From NCBI RefSeq assembly GCF_001522545.3, contig NC_031768.1, positions 86,653,574-86,717,573 on the forward strand: DNA of 64,000 nucleotides, written 5' to 3'. Of this stretch, positions 12,341 through 24,664 are shown one piece after another. A program made the position numbers and the translations under genes. The stretch is from Parus major. Its lineage: Eukaryota > Chordata > Aves > Passeriformes > Paridae. The notes below the pieces were generated by a model, which did not search any database, was not told the origin of the DNA, and saw only the letters and a program-made list of their open reading frames with translations. The number at the start of each line of letters is the position of its first letter. Within the stretch, counting starts at the first letter, position 1.

Positions 12341-14399
12341 GGCAGCTCTGCAAAATTAACTTAGAGATTCCATTGGTCCTGAAGTAGAAATAAATATCTC
12401 TGCTTATGTGAACTTGTTGCTTTCAGCATTAGTAAAGGAATAATCACTGTAAATGGTAGATTGCATTTATAGTATCTGAAGAGCTGTTTACAGCATTTTT
12501 TTTGGTAGAGAAGTGACAAAGAAGACAGTGGTTTATTAGGGATATCCTGAAGGATATTCTTCAACATACTTGATGCTGGGAAGGAACACTTACTGTTAGG
12601 TAATGGCCCGTTCAGAAGTATTTGTCCATTAATCAGCTTTGGTTAGCTAAAGCCAGGCAAGGTTCAGGTTACTGTGTTACTGTGTGAGTAATTCTGCTCT
12701 TTGTGTGCATATTATGGTATTGCAATAGTTAAGAAAGATACTCAAGGGCTGAAGAACTCATTGCCCTGAGCTTCTGGGAAAAGGACTGTTATACACCTCA
12801 TGGAAAATTTTATGGCAGAAACTGGAGTGTTGTACGCAAAGGGAAACTGATCCAGGGAGATGACAATGAACTAAACTTAAAATAAAATTTTATAAGCACT
12901 GAGAAAGGAAATAGCCAATCTCCTGTAAGATGGAATTAGCCGGGTTTTATTTAATACATTTATTAAAGTAGCTAGAAGAATTAAAATAATTTATTTGTTT
13001 ATTTGTTGACTTATTAGTAATTTGTTCTTCTGCTGGAAAACTTGATGGTTGGGATCTTTTTTTGTTTGATTATTTGTTTTTCCTCAGTTTCTGTTGTATT
13101 CACCCTGTTGAATAACACAGGATTCTTTTTCAGATTCATGTTATCTGATTAGACTTTATCATGTAATGAATTTTGAGCCTGATATAACATGACATCCAAA
13201 GAGCTACAAGAGCTGTATTTGCATTAGTGAATTTTTACCCTCATCCCTGCCAAGAAATTGGGAGAAATTTTACTCCACTGCAGAGAAAGCTATGTTCTAA
13301 CCACACAATTAAAGACACATGAATGATCAAAATTAATCATCACACTCTTTCCCCTGAGAATGTTGAATATACCAGAAATCTGCCCTCTGAAACAGATATG
13401 CACTGATTAAAACTGAGTAAAGAACAAAATTATCCTGACAGTTTAGGATCTTTGGCCACTTGTATGTACTCCAGGCACAGCAGAATTTTTCTGTTATGAA
13501 GAGTGTCCTGGAGATTTTGAAATGCACCTTTGCAGTGACAACTAACTACTTTCATAAGTGGAAATAAGTTGCACTGACTTACAGTCCTGAATAGGACTGG
13601 CATTTAGAAAACAAACTATTAGAGCAAGTATTCTATCTTCATGAGAAAATCTGAGAATAGAAATTGAAATAAAAAGTTACTGTTCCCTTTGCATGCATGA
13701 TTTGTGACTTTTCCCAGGCAGAGGCTCATTTATAGCCTCCCTAAAATCTCTTACTCTCATTGGCCATGGACCAAGAAATTAAATATGTTTAAATACTCCC
13801 TAAACTACATCTAAACCAAGGATTTCTTTTTTTTTTTTTTTGTTTTGATGATACAAAATGACACCTTTCCCTTCAATGACTGACATAGATATCACTTGTG
13901 CTGCTGAAGGGAGAAGAGGTGATGTGACACAGAGATCACAACAAGGCACCACAAATTTGGTATCATAGAGCAGCATCAGGACTTGACTCAATAGCAACAC
14001 CACTTCTCCTTGATTCAGCCCTTATATCCCAGTGTGGAATTGTGGTCAGTGTGCATTCACTATCCCTACACACAAGCTCAAGTCTCAGCCTAACACCCAA
14101 CAACTGAATAGCAAATATAAATGCATATTTTATCTTAGTTATTCCCAACAGTCTCCATAGTGAGTTTTTAACCTATTTACCTGTGAAACACAACAAGAGC
14201 TGGTGGTGTGGAAGCTTTGACATGTCTCTGTGCCCTGTGTGTTAATTAGGAGAGACTGACTGACCTCTACTGGGTTGATCAGATCTCGTTCACACTGTTG
14301 ATGGCATCACAAATACATTCAAAGTACAGAGGGCACCTTCAGTAAATTGATGAACCCAAAGTGTGGGGAATGCTTGCTACACTGTAAGGCAGGGCAGCC

Positions 14400-15080
14400 A
14401 TTCCGAGGCTACTTGATAAAATGAAGTAAGAGTCCAAGAGGGCTCTCATGGGGCTCAACAAAGACAAAAACTCAGTCCTGGATCTAGGGTAGGAAAACTA
14501 CAGGCCAGGGAAAGATTGGCTGGGGACCATCTCTGCAGAAAGGAGTCTGTAAGTTTAACATAAGCCAGCAGGGTGTCCTTGCAGCAATGAAGGTCAACCA
14601 CATGCTAGATTACATTAGCAATACTGTAAGCAGTATGTCAAGAGAAATTATTTTTCCCTTCAATTTCAGAGGGGTTAAGCTGTGTTTAATAAGAGACTGA
14701 ATCCAGGGTTGGAGTTCCCACACTGGGAAATGGGAGCATGTCAAAGAAAGGGTCACTAAGATGGACAACATTGTGGGAGGGGAGGGGAGGGGACAGGAGG
14801 GGACGGGAAGGTACAGGACTAATTGCTGTGTCCAGTAGGGTCACAGAGGTGATGGAACCAGACTCTTCTAAGAGATATCAAAGAAAAAAAGCAACAACTT
14901 TCAAACACTGTAGTGAGGGTGATTCAGCAATACAATAGGTTGTCAAAAGAGGCTGTGACATCTCCGTTCTTTGAGCTTTTCAAAACTCAGTTGAACAAGA
15001 CTCTGTGCCAGCTAATCAGTTTTTATGTCAGCATTGCTTTGAGCAAGGAGAGACTACAGCCTTTTTAAAGGCTATGAATG
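14400..15080 (+). mobile_element. CR1 LINE fragment, 3' region, sense
   Basis: The order of diagnostic CR1 3'-region phrases is preserved but heavily mutated: CATGGGGCTCAACAAAGACAA near 14448, GACCATCTCTGCAGAAAGGAG near 14525, GTGTCCTTGCAGCAATGAAGG near 14572, then AGGCTGTGACATCTCC near 14950 and GCTTTGAGCAAGG near 15036. CR1 is the main LINE of birds. The copy is old, is 5'-truncated and has no intact reverse-transcriptase frame. A GGGGA-type simple repeat at about 14773-14815 interrupts it. Confidence 0.7.
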
Positions 15081-16175
15081 TATAGAAGTGTTTCTAAAAA
15101 CTAAAGATTAGACAACTCTTTAAAATGTATTTTATTAAAATATGAATGTTCTGTATCTAATCATCACTTAGTCACTGACGTGACTGATGTTAGAGCTGTA
15201 TGGCCAACGAAATTACAGTGTTGTCATCTCCTATAAACATTAGCCAAAGCAGTTACTGGAGGTGACCAACTATCCAAAAAATGTGACTCTCTTGTCCTGC
15301 AGGGTTTTTTGTGTGAACCAACTCTGCACACCAGAGTCCTCTGTGAACCAGCTTGCTTCTTAACCTGACTTCCCATGAAAACTCTACAATCTTTGTGTTT
15401 ATGGTTGGGAAGAATCTACATCTCATCTGCTCCTCATGATTTCAGAGTCAAGTTCCTGGATGTTCAAGGCAATCAAACTCCAAATAAGTGAAATAAATGG
15501 CAGCATCACTTGGAGTGGGACTTTCACAGACACTGAGTCAGATCAACTGTAGCCCTAAAGAGGGCCATTTCCTATTCCTACAGCAGAGTAACAAGCATTA
15601 AAGTTTATGTCCTTGCCCATCTTCTGATCTGAAGGCTGCAAGATCAGAGGTCACGTCTTTAGAACTGCTGTAAGAACACTGTATTCGGGTGACCTTCATC
15701 CAAACCCTGGGGAAAAGACCACAAAGTATTTTTCCACCTGAACATCTCCTGTGCACCCACGGCATTTTTCCATAATTTACCCTTTGGAGTCAACAAGTTT
15801 ATTGAAAAAGAAAAGGTAACTGAATATGCTTATTCCATTTGGCTTCTCCTGTTTTGAATTACCAAGGAAAATAGTTATGCCTTAAAGCCTTCATTGCATC
15901 TTAAGTTTTTTTTCTGACGTCAACTACAAATATTGACTCCCAATCTATTTTCATGTGATGCCATATACAAACTTCAGCTAAAAACTGATTATCCCTATCA
16001 CAGACCAGATCATAAGTTCAAGTTTTAAAAAAGTGACATGTCACCTCTTGTTCTTTTCTTATTTAGGCTATGTGGTGTTTTAAATCACTCCTCATTCAGA
16101 AATTTCCTAACTCTTTTGAGACATTTCTATTTCCACCATTCAGTAACAAAACTCTGATATCTATTTCTTTTTCAG

Positions 16176-18545
16176 AAGTTCAGAATGTGCTCAGAACTTT
16201 GAGTATGGGAAGCACCCACTTCAATACCATAATGCTTACAAAACCTGTCAGACTTACTTTGCCGACCCATATCCAGAGTTCACAAAACTCTGCCAGCTTG
16301 CAGATTCGTGAGTGCTCTGCAGCTGTGCAGTTATGTCATGGACACTTTTAACTCCAAAATATTTTGGGTTAAAAGTGCCTTTGAAAAGGTTACATTTTTT
16401 GTCAAGGAGAATTTAGAAATGACAAATTGAAAGGAAATAAACTACTGACAATATAAATTTAAAATGTATTATCAAATTTCTTCTCAGAACTGGCAGTTTC
16501 TCCAGGTATGGCAGCTACGTCTGACCTATCCCGATTTCTTCGCCATGGTGTGATGAACACAAACTTTTGGCTGCATTTTTAGTTTGCATGGTGCTGTGCA
16601 ATGAGTGTTAAAGATATCTCGGTGACGACTTTAAACTGGGGCAATCATTCAGTTTCTCTTATTTTGTTGCACTATCTATGAGAGATAAACTTTTTAATAA
16701 TAAACAGAGCAATTACAAGCTGATAATAAGTCATAAGGTAATTTAACACTGAATAATTTAAATGGTCAGTTTTTCCGTAGCTGTCTATCCTATGTGAGCG
16801 ATATGCATTGAAACCATACCCTAGTGAATAGATCACTTTAAAAGACAGAGGAACTTATCACAGGGCTAATGAAAGATCATTTTTCAATTTTAAGAATAAT
16901 TCTCACTACTAGAAAGCAAATGTAATTCCCAGCATTTTATCTTTTGTGACAGTTCTCTAATATTGTCTATGCACAGTATAGTATTATCCTTTCCTATGAA
17001 AGTAGGAAATATTTCTTGTATTAATAACATATTGTTTATGTTACATAGAAACAGCAAACATTCCAAGCCATGACTAGGAAGTCATAGGGAGAAAACCCTA
17101 AGAGTATACTTTTAGGGTTAAGGGTGTCATTTCACATGAAAAGTATCTCAAAGGCAGTCACATAAGCTACTAAATATAGGGCAGTTGAACTTCTTCACCT
17201 TTGGGGTTCTTCTCCGCATAAACCTTTGTGAATCTGCTGTATTTGGAAAGAAGGAGGAACACCAACATAAAAATCTTCAAAACAACTTCTGCTATTTGTT
17301 TCCTAGGGCCAGACTGCCAGACATGCATAAAGAAACCCAGGAAGAACCTGAGCTCAGGTGCTGCAGTAGTGGGCACAGTTCACATTCCAAAAATTACAGA
17401 TCAGATTGCAGATTGGGCATGACATTATCAAGAGCATGATGGGAAGAATGCAGAGTCTGGCAACTTCTGCCCTCTGTTGCAATTCTGAGAAACCATGATA
17501 GTAGAATCGTACAAGGCAATATTCAGAACATATTCACCTGCATTAGAAACAGGAAAAGTAATTTGATGGCACTATAAATGTATTTCCATTTTGGAAGGAA
17601 TATCTGTAAATGGGAGAGTCACATGTTTAAAAGAGCTATATCAGATAGATAAAGAGAAGGTCAAGCACATTACAGAAGGTATAGATAATGCAGTGCATCT
17701 AGGATATTTTTGCATCTGCAGCTATTACCTGTCCAATCTGTCCTGTGACACAGTTCTCAGTCCAAAAGCTTCACAATGGGACACAAACACTTCTCTCTCC
17801 CTCTCCAGACAACTCAGTTTGCACAATTCAGGTAATTTACCAGGAAATAACATTGAAACATTCAATTTTGGATTGACTGGCTTTGTTTCAGCAAACTGAA
17901 AGCAAAAAAAACCCAGACACTCTAAAATTTTAGAGTGTTTATTGTGTAACTGCCTATGTCAGACACCTTGAAGACTATTTGTATTACTCCCACTTAGCTA
18001 GCAATCATGCAGGTACACTTCAGTGAAATCCTGCCTCCAATGAAGACATTGCAGTTTTGCAACTGACTTATTTTCAAGATCCAACTACAACTACATTTAA
18101 AGGATCAATGCGATCTCTTACATTGTTCTATTCCATTACAGCAAGTCAGTATTACAGACACTGGCTTAGAGATACTGAAGGAGGAAACAATGAGAATGGA
18201 ATGGTAAAACTTCTCTGAACTGGAGAAAGACAGAAACTGGAATGGTATCTATCCCATGTGAAATTCAGAAGTGAAAGTCACAAAGGTTAACAAGCAGCAT
18301 TCAATGGCTAGAAAACATCATTAGAACACCAATAAGATTGAAAGAAGAGAAATTTTCTTCATAATCATATTTATTTGTTTAATCATGGAATTACTGATTT
18401 AGTTCTTTTAATGCTATATATTTTTCCTTGTAGTAAGAGTGACTGGGATATACTGCATGACACAGACTGTGCAGCTTCAGGGGCAATTCAGAGCAACACC
18501 TCTGACAGCAGTGAACTATCACAGACTTTCTTACCAACTACCTAA
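16176..18545 (+). CDS. Unidentified cysteine-bearing protein, C-terminal exons (candidate)
   Basis: Two exons are proposed, 16176-16307 and 18434-18545. The first has a good acceptor (TTTCTTTTTCAG) and donor (GATTC|GTGAGT). Its 43 complete codons are rich in Tyr and contain Cys residues in the order ECAQNF, YKTCQTY, TKLCQ. It ends in phase 2. The second begins after CTTGTAG, completes that codon as Ser, and reads KSDWDILHDTDCAASG through a Ser/Thr-rich tail ending QTFLPTT to a TAA at 18543-18545. An AATAAA lies at about 19097. Phase agreement and amino-acid composition support coding use; I recognise no family. An optional phase-2/2 exon could exist at about 17309. A competing open frame over 16070-16351 is longer but ignores the splice sites. 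The gene lies between TRPV6 and LLCFC1, where mammals have TRPV5 and no comparable plus-strand gene that I know of. Confidence 0.4.
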
Positions 18546-21500
18546 TTATCTTGGATCTCCACCTTATCATTGTACTGCCCTCATTTACCCCAAACCAAAT
18601 TACAGCCTGGAAGGAGACTGCAGTGGTGATTTGTGTACTTTATCTGATGAACAGTTACATCATGTGGTCAGCTCTGGAAAGGGTTCAAGAGAAATTAAGA
18701 CAGAACCTTGTATAATTGCCCATTCATAAAGAAAGCATGTCAGAACAATGTCACTGATGTTTTGCCTGGGGAGAAAGGGATCCAAGGCCCTGACAATGCA
18801 CCTAATGACTTTTCATTCCCACGGTCCTTACACTATTCCTCTTCTTTGTATTTTCAATAAGCAAATGCAGAGTTGCCTCACATTTTCATTTTCAAGAACC
18901 CTGGGTATATGTAGACTCCACCTACTTGGAGGCCTCATTCTATTGCCATAATTATATATACATTAATTTATTAAATTATAACTACTAAATATAGTTATTA
19001 ATTTAATTAGATAGTCATTAAATTGTATCTTTTTCTGAATAGGCCTTGGATCATTTCACAAATTAAAAAATAATTAGCATCTACATCATAAAAGCTGAAT
19101 AAAAAAGAGAGGTATGGATATATACAGATTCCACGGGAATCAAATGTAACTTTCATTGTACAAGCATTGCAATGCCTTCTGCAGAAATCTGCAGTGCATG
19201 TTGGACTGAGTCCCTGGATTTTTTGAGCTTTTTAAAAGTCAGTTCCTAGATTTCATTGCTAAAAAAGAACCCAGAAAATATTAAGCAACTATATTCAGAA
19301 CAGAAGGCACAAAATATTGCCATATTTTGTTTCTTATAATCTTAGTTTATTAATTTTCTTAAGAACTTGCTTTAATAATGGTGATTTTCTGAAATAATAA
19401 GAAGCTCAAATTCTTTCCAAGTAATTTATGTCTTATATTGTGTCTAAATTTGGCCAGGGTAGCCTGAAGTAAATTAGAGAAAAAAGCATTAAAGTGTTTT
19501 AAAACAAGCATAGTTAGGCTGTTGTAAAAGATATTTTAATATTTATTGAATGCATATGGAGCTGGTTGATGACAGACATAAAGATATTTGGAAAAATTAT
19601 GTGAGGCTTAACAGGCCACACAGAGCAATGTCTCAACAATTAAATCTTCTTCTGACCCCTCCATTAATGATGAAGCAATCAGGTTCTCTATGTATTTGAA
19701 AGAAGCAGCCCAGTAATTAGTTGAGTTGTTCTGATTTAGAAGTTTTCAACTATGAACCTTCATCATGTGTCATGATGTCACAATGTGCCCCTTTTTCTGA
19801 ATCCACTTTCCTCAAAATTACAGGCAGGGCTGTTTATTTCACCCAAATCTAGATATTTTTTTAAAATTAGGTAAGTCTGAGTAAGTGTAAAAAATAACAG
19901 CTCTTTGAGCTGGTTGGAAAGGACTGTCTTGTGGACTGTCTTGCTCTTAAGAATATTAGATTAAATACAGGTTTAATTCGTACTGTGTATCTTGCATATA
20001 ATTCTACTGTTAGTATTTTAAATAATTAATAGCAGTCCAAATAAGAGCAAATGAAAACAGAAATGGCAACAAGAAGAGAATGAGAAGAGAAAGTGTTTGT
20101 GCAACGCATGTCTCAGTGGAAATCTACTTTTTGAAGAAATCATCCATCACTCCCAGCTCAGGAGCTTTTCATTTGTTGTTTCTGTGTCCTGGTGAGATAG
20201 ACAAAACGTTTGGGAGAAGGTTATCCCCATCTCCTGCATGGGATAACACAACCTGGCTTCTGCGATCCCTTCTTAGAAGAAGCAAGATATTTCCATTTCT
20301 AGAATCCTGTATTAGTGGTGAAAAATGGGCACATTTCAAAATCCTTCTGCTCTTTTTGACCCCTCCTTCTAAGTTTTCTTGTAAGTGATGACCTCACAAG
20401 CTGTGAATTCTGCATGAGAAAGCAGGGAGGGAGAGTACCTGCTTTGGGATAGTCATAAGGATTCAGAGATTGCCAGAAAGGAATTAGTTTCTAGGAATTT
20501 GAAGTGCAGTTTATGACCCCCTGCAACACCAGCTCAGTAGCCAGAACTGCCTGCAGTCCCTTCACCACAGACCTCTACTCACAGCTGTCTGTGGCCCGAG
20601 CTGAAGCTGTTGATTCACCTCAGACACAGCACCCATCATTCCTGTCTTGCAGTCATTCCCAGCCTATAGTCACAAAACCCTCTGCCAGTTCCCTCTGTCC
20701 TGTCCTGCATCTCTCCACTTATTTCTGTTCTGGAATCTTCACAAAGCTCTTGTGCCGTTCCCCACTACACTGTTGCCTGGCCTTTGTAGGCCTGGGCACT
20801 CCCAAGGGAATCTGCTTTCAGTCATGTTCTGGAGCTCCCCATTACAGACTGCAGTATCCCCAAATTCTCCATCAGTTTCTGATCCAGGCATCAAAATCAG
20901 CCAGTAGGTGTGTCTTTAGTTTCCTGGCACTATCCCAGTCTCTGAGGAATACAGCCTTGGGGTAGGATGCAGAAATTCACTGATTATGATCTTTCGGTCC
21001 ATTTCCTTTCTTCCCTTCATTGGCTCCTTCTTGCCTCAAGGCCCTCACTGCTCCATCTTGGGAATGACTTTACAGCCTCATCCACCTCCTCATTACAAAT
21101 CCAATGGGGTTTTGACCTCTCATAGGAGAGTCATCTGATGCAGACAGTGATAACCTTCCTGGTGCTGCCAATTGTCCTGTGCTTCACTGGACCGGAGAGC
21201 TGCTTTTAGTGGATTTCATGCACCAGGTCTTTCAACCTGATGAGGGAGAAAGCATACATTAACTAGTCTGCTTTATCCCCCTCCCCCAGCCCAGCCTGAG
21301 AGCAGTGGCCCATGTTCTGTTCTGCCTTGGGTATTTTCATCATCTTTGCACCGCACTGAGTCATGTTGCAGAATTTCCTAAGGAAGGAAAACGTGAAATA
21401 CTGAGTCACAATCCCTAGAAAGAGAAATTATTGCTCTAACTGGTTTATCCAACTGTTTCAGTGTACTCATCTTTCTCATAACCTGCTCATTCTCTGCTAT

Positions 21501-23379
21501 AGTACAGACAGAGGAAACCATTTCCACTGTTCTTTTCTACCTTGGAGTCTCAGTTTCAGAGGAGTCCAAGGGCAGTCCTTGTGACTTCACTAAGAATCCA
21601 CTCCATTGCCTACAGAAATGAAGCTGTATCTCTTGGTCTGGGACAAAAGCACAGCCTTAGGCAGGAATCTGTTTTCCACTGCAGTCTGTGTGACAACAAA
21701 GAGAAAGGACCATGAGGATTCCAGGGAAGGACCAGGCCATGTGAAGTGAGGTTCTTGAAGGGGGTCATCCCTTCTTCAGAAGTAAGAAGTGATGTTAGCC
21801 TACTAATATGCAGGCCAGGAGAGCCAAAGCAAAAAGAGAGTTTAAAATATGTCCAACTTAGACCCAATATCCAACAACTTTAAAAACAAAACAGTTTATT
21901 GAGGATACATTTCAAAAATGTAGTACAATCAATGGGGTGGCAGTGCTGGCAAAGGGTGATTTAATTCTGGGAGCAGAGATGAAGTGGGGAGAAAAGGTAA
22001 TTATTAATTTAATTCTTTCAACCTTTTCTTTATTGTGAGGGATGTATACAAATTGAAATTTTCACACATAATTGCATTCACACATGCAAAATAGAGAACA
22101 GCCAGAGAAATATGTATACAAGGTCTGAGATGGTCAGATAAATATTCTATTACTGTCACCACACTGAGGAAAAAACATTAGTCAGGCAGTCTGGTCCTCT
22201 GTATTTATTTTTCTTTCTAAAAAATTTTGCAGTTTGATTTTAGGACCTCTTCAGTGATGCAGCAGTACTTAAAGAGTGGTGCTTAAATCTTTCTTTTTAA
22301 AGCTTAAATCTTCTAATTTCACATTTCATCCTTTTCCTATTTTAATTATATGTACTTTGCTAGGGAACATACATAACCACAAAGAAAGCAAAACAGGAGT
22401 CAGAACTCTCTGTACTCGAGCAAGGATTGCGTAGTCACTGTTTCTTTTCAAGATCATGGCTTCTTTTGAATTTGGAGTGTCAGTCACTCAGTAAAGGGCA
22501 GTCCAGCCATCCTCTGTCCTGCCCCAATCATTTGTTTTTGCTGGCTCACTGTAGAGCTGCCTTTGTGTGACTGCACAGTTAACTGCATTGAAAACTCACC
22601 CAGTAGAAAAGTGACTTAATAAAACCCGTGTTTAAAATGGTTTTGTCACCTAATACACCCCATTAACTGAGCCACACCAACACTAGTGTCAGCAAAGGAA
22701 AATATGTAGGAGCAAGCATCCAGTGGCAGGAACCCTTGCTGAGGCAGGAGTGTGAGCTTATGCCAGACTGAATATGTCATCATGACCTCAGTCAGAGTTT
22801 TCACATCTAGCATCTATTTACTTACCTACTTCAGTGAAATAAAGAATTTCAGAGGTGCAGGTGAGGGCTTGAAAGTATCCCACACTCCCTGTGAGGAATG
22901 TAGAACACCTTTGAAATACAATCTTATGCTGATTTGGGTACAGATTACCTTAAATGCAGAGATCTCTGTAGGGAACACGCCCCTTGAAGTTGTTTTACTA
23001 ATTGCTCTGCGGACCGAAAATTCCACTCCAGTCTCACTCCCTCTTACCTTTTCTGATGCAGATCTGTTGAAGCTTCTGTCTTACTCCTGTCTTATAGTAT
23101 ATACCTACTGATACACAGTGTATTGAATTCTTGTTACACCATTCAGTAGAAGACAATAAAGAAATTTATTTTACAGCCAAGCACATTATTTATTTGTTGA
23201 ATGTAACATTCAACAATTCCACTCAATGAGTATTTCTAAAAAACTGATCTTTGAACCTCCTGAAGTATATTTCTAATGAGCACTTTCTGGGCTGAATGTA
23301 AAATCTTTTCAAGACAAGCAGGAAAAAAGAGCGCAGAATGTCTTGGACAGCAAGCTAAAGCTGACCTAAAACCTGGTGC

Positions 23380-23466
23380 AGAATATATCTATATATCTAT
23401 ATATCTATATATCTATATATCTACATATCGTTATATCTACATATCTATATATCTATATATATATCC

Positions 23467-23528
<62 letters not shown>

Positions 23529-23530
23529 TT
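23380..23530. repeat. TATC/TATATC microsatellite
   Basis: A compound simple repeat. The first part alternates ATATCT units with a few substitutions (about 23385-23465). The second is an almost pure ATCT tract (about 23464-23526). Long open frames across it in several frames are artefacts of the tetranucleotide unit. Being nearly pure, it is likely to vary in length between individuals. Confidence 0.95.
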
Positions 23531-23689
23531 ATCTCCTTGCATGTGTGTAAGTCTATAGTAACCATCATAGGCCCAGGATAATTACTATCTTGGTGAGCCA
23601 ATTCTTCAACCTGGCTTTTGGGCATCTAGAAAAGAAAGGTGAAGAGCTTGAATGAAAGGACCATTGCTAATAGTAGAAAAGGGAAAAAA

Positions 23690-23800
23690 GACCCCACAAA
23701 CAAGAAATCACAACCACCCCCAAGACCCCCCAAAAAAAGCCTCCAAACAAAACCAACACAAATTAAAATAAACACAAAACCAAAACCAAACAAACTTAAA
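23690..23800. repeat. A/C-rich low-complexity tract
   Basis: About 110 bases made almost only of A and C on the plus strand, with runs such as CCACCCCC, CCCCCCAAAAAAA and repeated AAACCAAAC. It gives lysine/proline-rich open frames on the plus strand that I do not regard as genes. Confidence 0.85.
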
Positions 23801-24549
23801 GTAAAATCCAAGGGATCTTACCATAAATCTGTAAATTTCAGGAGTGTGAAAGAAATTTTACACAAAAATGATACAAAAATTATAGTTGTGTTTAAACATG
23901 AGTTTGAAAATAACCAGAAAATTGTCTCCTATGCTATATGGTGAAAAGTTATTATCAGAGGTCTAAAATGCAGTCTGGACAAATATTTAATTAGAGTGGG
24001 TAATTTGGTTTGGCAAAGTCAATGGCAAGGGTTAATAAGACAGGAGATGGGTTTTTTCTCTGTAGAATAGGTACTTTGCAAGATGAGTTGTTTCTACATT
24101 GATGTTGTTAGATCACCATCTAGAGGTCATTTAAAACACATGCTTGTCATTAGACTGGATTTTAAAAAAAATAAATTCTATTTACTGAGGCTGTTTGAGA
24201 CAAATAGCACAAATTACTAATAATTGCTTAAGCACTGAAGTGGGAAATTCATTACATTTTCCACTGCACTTGTACCAGTCTTATAAAACACTTCTTGTTC
24301 AGTTTCAGTCAGTTGTCAGCTACAGAAATATTCAGGATTAAATGTGATTTTTCCACATAAGGTAGTGTCCTAGTGTTATGATCCAATCACATTCATCCTC
24401 TTTTTTACCTTTTAGCAGAGATACAGTCTTTTTTCAATTATTCCCAAAAGCTTTCACACTCTTTCCTTGCTTTGGGGTCTTCTTAGCTACATAGGGTGAA
24501 AGTTCATAGTGTTTCTGCCTAGCAGCATCCAACACCTTTGTGTCAAATG

Positions 24550-24574
24550 GTGTCATGATGTCACAATGTGCCCC
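24550..24574 (+). promoter_or_regulatory. CRE-like repeated element upstream of LLCFC1
   Basis: A 25-base sequence identical to 19767-19791 in the same orientation. Its core TCATGATGTCACAATG contains TGATGTCA, one base from the CRE consensus TGACGTCA. It lies about 91 bases before the proposed LLCFC1 start codon, a sensible place for a promoter element of a testis gene. Regulatory function is inference; the exact duplication is seen directly. Confidence 0.35.
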
Positions 24575-24664
24575 AAACAAGACCGTGGTGGTAGTTATGT
24601 CCAGACTCCATTACCTGAAGAGCAGCGAGGAGCAAAAGTGTCTTGTGCTAGACAGCAAAATAGG

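Larger units (their letters stand above)
7638..16175. other. Long stretch with repeats and weak exon candidates
   Basis: This stretch holds the solo LTR at 9786-10147, repeat-like DNA at 11150-12340, a CR1 copy at 14400-15080 and a GGGGA-rich tract at 14773-14815. Two weak exon candidates are noted. At 10832-10943 a poly-T acceptor and a GAAG|GTAAGT donor flank a partly open frame. Near 15709-15815 an open frame containing FHLNISCAPTAFFHNLPFG runs up to AAAAG|GTAACT but lacks a clear acceptor. Neither is called as a gene. Confidence 0.4.
18546..24664. other. Intergenic stretch upstream of LLCFC1
   Basis: No gene is supported. The 3' untranslated part of the candidate gene may reach the AATAAA near 19097. 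A C-rich stretch at 20500-21250 has two overlapping open frames but codon usage and composition look like a repeat. A poly-T/T-rich region and the large TATC microsatellite follow at 23380-23530, then an A/C-rich tract at 23690-23800. Two identical copies of a 25-base element (19767-19791 and 24550-24574) bracket the stretch. Confidence 0.4.

Noticed and set aside
16070..16351. 93-codon open frame over the candidate exon at 16176
   Set aside because: It runs through the acceptor and past the GATTC|GTGAGT donor; the spliced frame has better composition and joins in phase.
20504..20965. 153-codon open frame with a second overlapping frame
   Set aside because: C-rich stretch of repeat-like composition open in two frames at once; no recognisable motif.
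23276..23581. Tyr/Ile/Ser-repeat open frames
   Set aside because: Produced by the TATC microsatellite in several frames.
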